Assembly: GCA_047623825.1 (NCBI GenBank)
Contig: JBLHOS010000094.1
Span: 1 to 11,077 of the forward strand
DNA from: JBLHOS01 sp047623825
GTDB lineage: Bacteria; Pseudomonadota; Alphaproteobacteria; Rhodobacterales; Rhodobacteraceae
DNA length: 11,077 nt
Reading direction: 5' to 3'
Below, piece after piece: positions 6,213-11,077 of this stretch. The notes under the pieces were generated by a model that saw only the letters and a program-made list of their open reading frames with translations, did not search any database and was not told where the DNA came from. The translations under genes were made by a program, and so were the position numbers. Numbering within the stretch: position 1 is the stretch's first letter; every line of letters begins with the position of its first letter.

Positions 6213-7295
6213 TTAGTTTGGCACGTCGCCGGAAATACCTTCGACGTAAAAGTTCATGCCGGCCAACGTGCCGTCATCGGCAATCTCGCCCGCGGCCAAC
6301 CAGGCAGTTCCGTCCTGACGGTTAATTGGGCCTGTAAAGGCGTGGTAGCTGCCATCGGCCAGGCTGTCTGCCAAGGCCATGGCAGAGGCACGAACCTCAG
6401 CTGGGATCGCGTCAGAGAATTCGCCCATTTCAACCATACCTGCGCCAATACCGTCCCATGTGTCGCCACTTTCCCATGTTCCATCAAGAACGGCTTGGGT
6501 GCGCGCGATGTAGTAGGGTGCCCAGTCGTCGATGATCGACGCGACACGCGGGGTTGGTGCAAACTGCTCCATGTCGGAGGCTTGGCCAAACGCGATGATC
6601 CCGGCGTTCTGCGCAACCGTCATCGGGGCGGTCGAGTCTGTGTGTTGCATGATCACGTCTGCGCCTTGGTCGATCAGCGCTTGGGCGGCCTCGGCCTCAA
6701 CGGCGGGGTCGAACCATGTGTAGACCCAGACAACACGGAACTCGACGTCCGGGTTTACGGCTGCTGCGTGTAGATAGGCCGCGTTGATGCCCCGGATTAC
6801 TTCTGGGATTGGATAGGAGGCGATGTAGCCGACGATATTGCTTTCGGTCATGTTGCCAGCGATATGCCCGATAACTGCACGACCCTCATAGAACCGCGCC
6901 GAATAGGTTGAGACATTCGGATGGTCGCGGCGATACCCGGTTGCATGCTCAAAATATACGTCAGGGAACTGGGCTGCGACGTTGTTGGTTGGATCCATGT
7001 AGCCAAAAGAGGTGGTAAAGATCAGATCCGCACCGCCTAGGACCATTTGGGTCATCACACGCTCAGCGTCCGCACCCTCAGGCACGTTTTCGACATAGGT
7101 TGTGGTTACAGCGTCACCAAAATGGGCTTCGACTGCCTGGCGTGATTGGTCATGCTCGTAGGTCCAGCCAAGATCGCCGACCGATCCGACATATACAAAG
7201 CCGATCTGCAGAGGCTCATGGCTGTCCGCAAGTACAGGCGACGCCAGTCCGACTGCCATGGCCGCGCTGGCCAGTAGTGAGGTGAATTTCGTCAT
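6213..7295 (-). CDS. BMP/PnrA-family periplasmic substrate-binding protein of a nucleoside ABC transporter
   Basis: 360 aa with a cleavable signal peptide: MTKF, a hydrophobic core, then PVLA at 20-23 before DSHEP. No lipobox Cys is present, so this is a soluble periplasmic protein rather than a lipoprotein. The mature protein begins with LQIGFVYVGSVGDLGWTYEH (29-48), the usual first strand and ligand loop of BMP (basic membrane protein, Med/PnrA-like) receptors. It continues with ENVPEGADAERV (69-80), FTTSFGYMDPT (93-103), FEHATGY (115-121), YSARFYEGR (131-139), GYIASYPIPEVIRGINA (156-172), QHTDSTAP (217-224) and GQASDM (237-242). The family binds purine nucleosides or related bases and delivers them to the two permeases encoded just upstream. 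AAGGAG lies 8 nt before the ATG. A 133-bp gap and possible hairpin precede it, and a strong terminator follows. Confidence 0.92.
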   Translation of the reverse strand: MTKFTSLLASAAMAVGLASPVLADSHEPLQIGFVYVGSVGDLGWTYEHDQSRQAVEAHFGDAVTTTYVENVPEGADAERVMTQMVLGGADLIFTTSFGYMDPTNNVAAQFPDVYFEHATGYRRDHPNVSTYSARFYEGRAVIGHIAGNMTESNIVGYIASYPIPEVIRGINAAYLHAAAVNPDVEFRVVWVYTWFDPAVEAEAAQALIDQGADVIMQHTDSTAPMTVAQNAGIIAFGQASDMEQFAPTPRVASIIDDWAPYYIARTQAVLDGTWESGDTWDGIGAGMVEMGEFSDAIPAEVRASAMALADSLADGSYHAFTGPINRQDGTAWLAAGEIADDGTLAGMNFYVEGISGDVPN

Positions 7296-7303
7296 TCCGT
7301 CAT

Positions 7304-7309
7304 CTCCTT
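7304..7309 (-). promoter_or_regulatory. Strong ribosome binding site of the binding-protein gene
   Basis: AAGGAG on the reverse strand is 8 nt from the ATG at 7295. This is the most consensus-like site in the transporter operon and agrees with the high expression usually needed for a binding protein. Confidence 0.75.
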
Positions 7310-7362
7310 GTTGGAATTTTGTCTATTCGTATGTGTGTTTGGGCTGCTCTGCCTAGTGAAAT

Positions 7363-7381
7363 CCGCCTCTCAGGGGGGCGG
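7363..7381. repeat. Short hairpin between permease and binding-protein genes
   Basis: CCGCC (7363-7367) and GGCGG (7377-7381) form a 5-bp GC stem in the 133-bp gap 7296-7428. On the forward strand two more pairs are possible. On the reverse (operon) strand it is followed by ATTTC and no T-run, so it is a poor intrinsic terminator. It may be an mRNA-processing or stabilising hairpin, or chance. No promoter for the binding-protein gene could be assigned with confidence in this gap. Confidence 0.35.
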
Positions 7382-7428
7382 CCGTAATGATTTTTGCTGT
7401 TTGATCGCCACAATACGCCGGGCAATAC

Positions 7429-8358
7429 CTAACCCGTTGCGTGAAACACCTTTCCCAATGCCGCGGGCGCATTCAAGGCTGCGCGCGACCGGTCTGATGA
7501 TATTACCACCAAAACGAGGATCGTGATCACATAAGGTGACATTGCCAACAGCTCTACGGGGATATCAATCCCTGCGGCCTGCAAACGCAACTGCAACGCT
7601 GTGATGCCGCCAAAAAGATAGGCCCCCAACAATGCGCGCCACGGCTTCCAACTGGCAAAGACGACAATCGCCAGTGCGATCCAACCTGCCCCCGCTGTCA
7701 TCCCGTCGGTCCATTGTGGCACACGGATCAAGCTAAGATAGGCTCCGCCCAACCCCGCGCAGGCCCCACCAAACAAGATGGCCAAGATCCGGATCCGCAC
7801 GACCTTGTAGCCCAAGGCGTGCGCCGCATCATGGCTTTCGCCAACGGCCCGAATGATCAGCCCGACGCGGGTATATTTCAGGGTCGCCCAAACGCCCGCA
7901 ACCAGCACAATCGACAAATAGACAATCGCATCATGTGAAAACAGGATTGGCCCTAAAACAGGCATGTCGCTAAGCCCGGAAATGTTCAATGATGGCACTG
8001 ATGGTGGGATTAATCCCGCATATCCTTCGCCCAACAGGGACGATAATCCCAATCCGAACAGGGTCAGAGCCAGCCCCGTCGCTACTTGATTGGACAACAA
8101 GACCTGGGTCAGGATAGCAAAAATTAATGACAGGCCTGCACCACCAGCGGCCGCCGCCACAAACCCCAAAAAAGGTGAGGTAGAGTTGACGGCAACGATG
8201 AAACCGCAAATCGCCCCAAAGATCATCATGCCCTCAACGCCTAAGTTCAGAACGCCCGCCTTTTCCACGACCAACTCACCAAGTGCTGCCAGCAGGATCG
8301 GAGTTGAGGCGACGATGAGTGCTGCAATCAGCGTTACTGGATCAATTCCAAACATCAT
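7429..8358 (-). CDS. Second inner-membrane permease of the nucleoside (BMP-type) ABC transporter
   Basis: 309 aa, strongly hydrophobic, with about eight to nine membrane segments (for example 8-28, 64-88, 92-108, 143-162, 190-210, 222-236, 242-260, 268-287). VLNLGVEGMMIFGA (36-49) is the hallmark near the second segment of the BPD_transp_2 / YufQ-type permeases. RAVGESHDAAHALGYKVVRIR (170-190) is the cytoplasmic coupling loop to the ATPase, and TAGAGWIALAIVVFASW (221-237) is also typical. Its start overlaps the stop of the first permease (ATGATG around TGA). Two adjacent ATG codons are possible: 8358, or 8355, which is better spaced (7 nt) from the GGAGG at 8363-8367. It pairs with the first permease as a heterodimer. 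Confidence 0.92.
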   Translation of the reverse strand: MMFGIDPVTLIAALIVASTPILLAALGELVVEKAGVLNLGVEGMMIFGAICGFIVAVNSTSPFLGFVAAAAGGAGLSLIFAILTQVLLSNQVATGLALTLFGLGLSSLLGEGYAGLIPPSVPSLNISGLSDMPVLGPILFSHDAIVYLSIVLVAGVWATLKYTRVGLIIRAVGESHDAAHALGYKVVRIRILAILFGGACAGLGGAYLSLIRVPQWTDGMTAGAGWIALAIVVFASWKPWRALLGAYLFGGITALQLRLQAAGIDIPVELLAMSPYVITILVLVVISSDRSRAALNAPAALGKVFHATG

Positions 8359-9440
8359 GCGACCTCCACACGTTTGAATTTGATGCGGTAATTGCTCAGC
8401 ACATCCAGCGCCAACAAGAAGAACAACAGCATCCCTTGAAATGCCTGAATGGCTGAAGACGGTAGGCCCAGCATCAGCTGCGCTAGCTCCCCGCCAATAT
8501 AGGTCAGCGCCATCAGCAGGGCGGCCAGAACGATACCGACCGGATGCAATCTGCCCAGAAACGCCACGATGATCGCAGTAAAGCCGTAGCCGACATTAAA
8601 GTCGATGCTGATCTTGCCTGCAGGGCCTGCCACCTCAAATAGACCAGCCAGTCCGGCCAACGCGCCCGAAATTCCAAGGCAAAACACGATCAGTCGTTTT
8701 GGGTTTACGCCCGAAAACTTCGCAGCCCGCGGCGCCTGTCCGGCCAGTTTTATCTGGTAGCCCAAAAGATGTTTGTTCAGCATAATATAGGCAAAAATCA
8801 CTGCAATAAAGGCCGCGACAATACCCCAATGCATGCCTGATCTGGCGATCAGCTCGGTATTGGCAGTGGCTGCATGTTGGGCCAGATTGCGGGAGCCGGG
8901 AAAACCCATCCCCTCTGGATTGCGCAAAAAACCAACTGAGGCTGAGGCGAGGATCGCCTCAGCGACATAGACCAGCAACAATGAGACCAAGATCTCATTG
9001 GTGCGAAACCGGGTCTTCAGGATTGCTGGGATCATCGCCCACGCCCACCCGCCAAAAGCACCTGCCAAAACCATAGCGGGAAATATCAGTGCGCTTTGGG
9101 ACGGGTAGGATGCCAACCCGACAGAAGCACCGACGATGGCGCCCATGATGTACTGCCCCTCAGCCCCGATATTCCAGATGCCAGCCCGAAATCCCAAGCT
9201 TAACCCGATTGCGATCAAGATTAGGGGCCCGGCCTTGACCAGTAGCTGCGGACGCGAGAACGCGGCAAAGCGAGGGTCAAATAGTGGATCCCAAAAGATG
9301 ATTTGTATGGCTTCAAACGGGTTTTGCCCTAGTGCCGCAAACAGCAGACCGCCTGCGATCATGGTAAGTAATACTGCCAAAATCGGGGTGGCCACGATCC
9401 AGCCGCGCGACGGCGTTGGACGTTTTTCAAGCATCAACAT
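8355..9440 (-). CDS. First inner-membrane permease of the nucleoside (BMP-type) ABC transporter
   Basis: 361 aa with roughly nine to ten hydrophobic segments (about 13-36, 68-88, 96-112, 116-140, 150-170, 204-221, 248-272, 284-305, 330-347). Family marks are FRAGIWNIGAEGQYIMGA (84-101), TNEILVSLLLVYVAE (147-161) and the coupling loop GQAPRAAKFSGVNPKR (234-249). These match the YufP-type permease that pairs with YufQ-type partners. The frame is open up to an ATG at 9515, but I place the start at 9440: GGAGG lies 6 nt before it, and the extra 25 residues lie wholly within the ATPase gene and are arginine-rich rather than family-like. With this start the gene overlaps the ATPase stop by 14 bp, and its own stop overlaps the next permease by 4 bp, indicating translational coupling. 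Confidence 0.92.
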   Translation of the reverse strand: MLMLEKRPTPSRGWIVATPILAVLLTMIAGGLLFAALGQNPFEAIQIIFWDPLFDPRFAAFSRPQLLVKAGPLILIAIGLSLGFRAGIWNIGAEGQYIMGAIVGASVGLASYPSQSALIFPAMVLAGAFGGWAWAMIPAILKTRFRTNEILVSLLLVYVAEAILASASVGFLRNPEGMGFPGSRNLAQHAATANTELIARSGMHWGIVAAFIAVIFAYIMLNKHLLGYQIKLAGQAPRAAKFSGVNPKRLIVFCLGISGALAGLAGLFEVAGPAGKISIDFNVGYGFTAIIVAFLGRLHPVGIVLAALLMALTYIGGELAQLMLGLPSSAIQAFQGMLLFFLLALDVLSNYRIKFKRVEVA

Positions 9441-10980
9441 TTTTGGCCTCCGGCTCTGGCGCGGGATCAGGCAGATGCGCATCATGCGCACCACCCAACA
9501 TAAGGCCAATTTCATCCATGCTTAACCCGCGTGCGGGTCGGGGCGTGCTAAGCCGCCCCTCGTTCAGGGCTGCAAATCGGTCAGAGATTTCCAGCAGCTC
9601 GTCGAGGTCTTGACTGATCACAATGACAGCGGCCCCGCCTTGCGCCAGATCCAATAGTGCTTGACGGATATCCGCGGCGGCCGAGGCATCAACCCCCCAT
9701 GTTGGTTGATTAACGACCAACGCCACGGGACTTTGAAGGACTTCGCGCCCGATAACGAATTTTTGCAGGTTACCACCAGACAGTGCCCGCGCGGCATTCC
9801 GAGCACTGGGCGTGCGTACATCAAACGACGCGATGACGGTCTCTGCATAGGCGCGCGTCGCGACCCAGTCGACAAAGCCGTGTCGGTCCAGACCCTTTCG
9901 CATACGCGCTGTCAGCAGCGCGTTTTCAATCAGGCTCATGTCGGGGGCCGCCGCGTGGCCCAATCGCTCTTCGGGGGCGCATAGTAACCCTAATTTACGC
10001 CGTGCATTTGGTCCTTGCTTGCCCAATGGCTGGCCGTTCAGCTTCACCGAACCTGCATCCGCCAGCGCCTCACCTGACAGGGCAGCCAGCAGCTCATCCT
10101 GACCATTTCCAGCAACGCCACCTATGCCCAGCACTTCTCCCGCACGGACCTCAAAGGTGATGTCTTTCAGCGCGGTTCCGAACGGGTTTGTAGGGTTCAA
10201 CGACAGGTTCTGTGTCGCCAGAACAACCTCGCCCAATTCACTTGCCGTCCGCGCCGGTGTGGCTAGTGACTTGCCGACCATCAGTTCGGCCATCTCTCGC
10301 GCAGATGTGTCGCGCGGTGTGCAGATTGCCACAACCTTGCCCAACCGCAGGATCGTTGCCTCATCACACAGCGTCCGGATCTCTTCCAATTTATGTGAGA
10401 TATATAGGATCGCTGTGCCCTCGGCTGACAGCTTGCGCAGCGTGGCAAACAGGATCTCAACTTCTTGCGGGGTCAGGACGCTGGTCGGCTCGTCCATGAT
10501 CAACAGCTTTGGATCTTGCAGCAGGCAGCGAATGATCTCAACGCGTTGCCGCTCCCCTGCGCTGAGATCACCGACTTGCCGGCTGGGATCCAGTGGCAGG
10601 CCGTAAGCCTCACTGACATCACGGATGCGCTGGGCCAGATCGCGCTGCTTGGGCGGGTTTTCCATCCCGAGTGCGATGTTCTCAGCAACGTTCAGCGCCT
10701 CAAACAGGCTGAAATGCTGAAAAACCATTGCGACACCCGCAGTACGCGCTGCGCGCGGCTCTGCCGGTGCAAAGGGCTGACCATTCAGCGCCATCGTTCC
10801 GCTATCGGGGCGCACCAAGCCATAGATCATCTTGACCAGCGTGGATTTGCCCGCGCCGTTTTCACCCAGTAGCGCGTGGACCTCGCCCGGTGCGATCTGG
10901 AATGAGACATCGTCGTTGGCGACCACGCCGGGGTAGGCCTTGGTCAATCCGTTGATGCTCAACAGGGTAGGCGCGCTCAT
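9427..10980 (-). CDS. Double-domain ATP-binding protein of the nucleoside (BMP-type) ABC transporter
   Basis: 517 aa with two ABC domains in tandem, the RbsA/YufO-like layout. Domain 1 (about 5-240) is complete: Walker A GENGAGKST (39-47), Q-loop Q88, signature LSAGERQ (139-145), Walker B LLIMDEP (159-165) and switch H196. Domain 2 (about 250-500) keeps the signature LSGGNLQ (400-406) but is degenerate. GVAGNGQDEL (288-297) has no Walker A Lys, Walker B reads ALVVNQP (420-426) with N424-Q425 in place of Asp-Glu, and the switch His is Q457. Second-domain decay is common in this family, so one hydrolytic site probably powers transport. The last codons overlap the first permease. The start at 10980 gives a normal N-terminus (APTLLSINGLTKAYPGV) but has only a weak GGGG motif 8 nt upstream, and it overlaps the stop of a small upstream ORF. 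The reading frame upstream is open to the window edge without an ATG, GTG or TTG. Confidence 0.93.
   Translation of the reverse strand: MSAPTLLSINGLTKAYPGVVANDDVSFQIAPGEVHALLGENGAGKSTLVKMIYGLVRPDSGTMALNGQPFAPAEPRAARTAGVAMVFQHFSLFEALNVAENIALGMENPPKQRDLAQRIRDVSEAYGLPLDPSRQVGDLSAGERQRVEIIRCLLQDPKLLIMDEPTSVLTPQEVEILFATLRKLSAEGTAILYISHKLEEIRTLCDEATILRLGKVVAICTPRDTSAREMAELMVGKSLATPARTASELGEVVLATQNLSLNPTNPFGTALKDITFEVRAGEVLGIGGVAGNGQDELLAALSGEALADAGSVKLNGQPLGKQGPNARRKLGLLCAPEERLGHAAAPDMSLIENALLTARMRKGLDRHGFVDWVATRAYAETVIASFDVRTPSARNAARALSGGNLQKFVIGREVLQSPVALVVNQPTWGVDASAAADIRQALLDLAQGGAAVIVISQDLDELLEISDRFAALNEGRLSTPRPARGLSMDEIGLMLGGAHDAHLPDPAPEPEAKNVDA
9447..9451 (-). promoter_or_regulatory. Ribosome binding site deciding the first permease start
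   Basis: GGAGG on the reverse strand, within the ATPase coding region, is 6 nt from the ATG at 9440 and 12 nt from the next in-frame ATG at 9434. It favours the 9440 start over the longer frame starting at 9515. Confidence 0.65.
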
Positions 10981-11021
10981 TCGGTGACCCCGTTTGCTGC
11001 GTGTCTCGTATTTTTTGTCAT
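10977..11021 (-). CDS. Possible 14-aa leader mini-ORF coupled to the ATPase gene
   Basis: The reverse strand reads MTKNTRHAANGVTE and ends in a TGA that overlaps the ATPase ATG as ATGA. GGGGGA lies 6 nt before its start, a better ribosome site than the ATPase start itself has. No resemblance to a known leader peptide is seen. It may simply be chance sequence between genes; translation is unproven. Confidence 0.25.
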   Translation of the reverse strand: MTKNTRHAANGVTE

Positions 11022-11077
11022 TAGATGTCCCCCGGCCTGACGGCCCGTAGTTTATTCCCGACCATACCCCATTGCAT
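11021..11077 (-). other. Open frame at the right edge, possibly the C-terminus of an upstream gene
   Basis: One reverse-strand frame is open from the window edge for 18 codons (MQWGMVGNKLRAVRPGDI) and stops with TAA at 11023-11021. It contains CTA and AGG, codons uncommon in the neighbouring genes, so coding is doubtful. If real, it would be the tail of the gene before the ATPase, with its stop overlapping the mini-ORF start. Otherwise this edge is part of the upstream promoter region. Confidence 0.2.

Noticed and set aside
9441..9515. Extended N-terminus (25 extra residues) for the first permease
   Set aside because: The extension is entirely within the ATPase coding region, is basic and not family-like, and a GGAGG site favours the ATG at 9440.
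10124..10606. 160-codon forward frame antisense to the ATPase gene
   Set aside because: It covers the ATPase signature and Walker B region on the other strand. The Ser/Arg-rich translation is typical of an antisense shadow.
1..11077. CRISPR array, insertion sequence, prophage or toxin-antitoxin island
   Set aside because: No direct-repeat array, transposase, integrase or att-like repeat was seen. All genes are ordinary metabolic or transport genes with similar base composition.

Overview
The window looks like chromosome from an alphaproteobacterium of the Rhodobacteraceae (Roseobacter-type). It is moderately GC-rich with G/C-leaning third codon positions. It carries a BMP-type nucleoside ABC transporter and a long FAD/GcvT fusion oxidoreductase, both typical of that group. 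An SH3-domain secretory protein is divergent from a D-2-hydroxyacid dehydrogenase. The taxonomic placement is inference from protein style and gene content; no rRNA or tRNA is present.

Left part (1-4281). A partial secreted SH3-domain protein runs leftward off the edge. A 143-bp divergent gap separates it from a rightward D-glycerate/glyoxylate-reductase-type dehydrogenase (602-1588). A 203-bp leader with several inverted repeats, including a perfect 12-bp palindrome, precedes an 829-aa FAD-dependent oxidoreductase with a C-terminal GcvT module (1792-4281). The fusion belongs to the dimethylglycine/sarcosine/4-methylaminobutanoate oxidising family. Its products would be a demethylated amine plus a one-carbon unit passed to tetrahydrofolate. 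The neighbouring hydroxyacid dehydrogenase fits a glycine/glyoxylate/C1 theme, but that link is inferred.

Middle (4290-6089). Two leftward genes converge on the fusion gene: a DUF938 SAM-dependent methyltransferase-like protein, and a D-arginine-dehydrogenase-like (DAO-fold) FAD enzyme. Only 8 bp separate the two convergent stop codons. A 14-bp-arm inverted repeat lies inside the last codons of the DUF938 gene, where it could terminate the opposing transcript.

Right part (6213-10980). A leftward ABC uptake operon reads, in transcription order, double-NBD ATPase, permease, permease, then a BMP/PnrA-like periplasmic binding protein. Stop/start overlaps join the first three genes; a 133-bp gap precedes the binding protein, and a clear intrinsic terminator follows it. 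The predicted substrate is a purine-type nucleoside or related base. The right edge holds a possible 14-codon mini-ORF coupled to the ATPase start and an open frame that may be the tail of an upstream gene.

I found no mobile element, CRISPR array, RNA gene or obviously new multi-gene system. The most notable signals are the hairpin inside the DUF938 3' end, the structured leader before the FAD/GcvT gene, and substitutions at expected active-site positions in two dehydrogenases.
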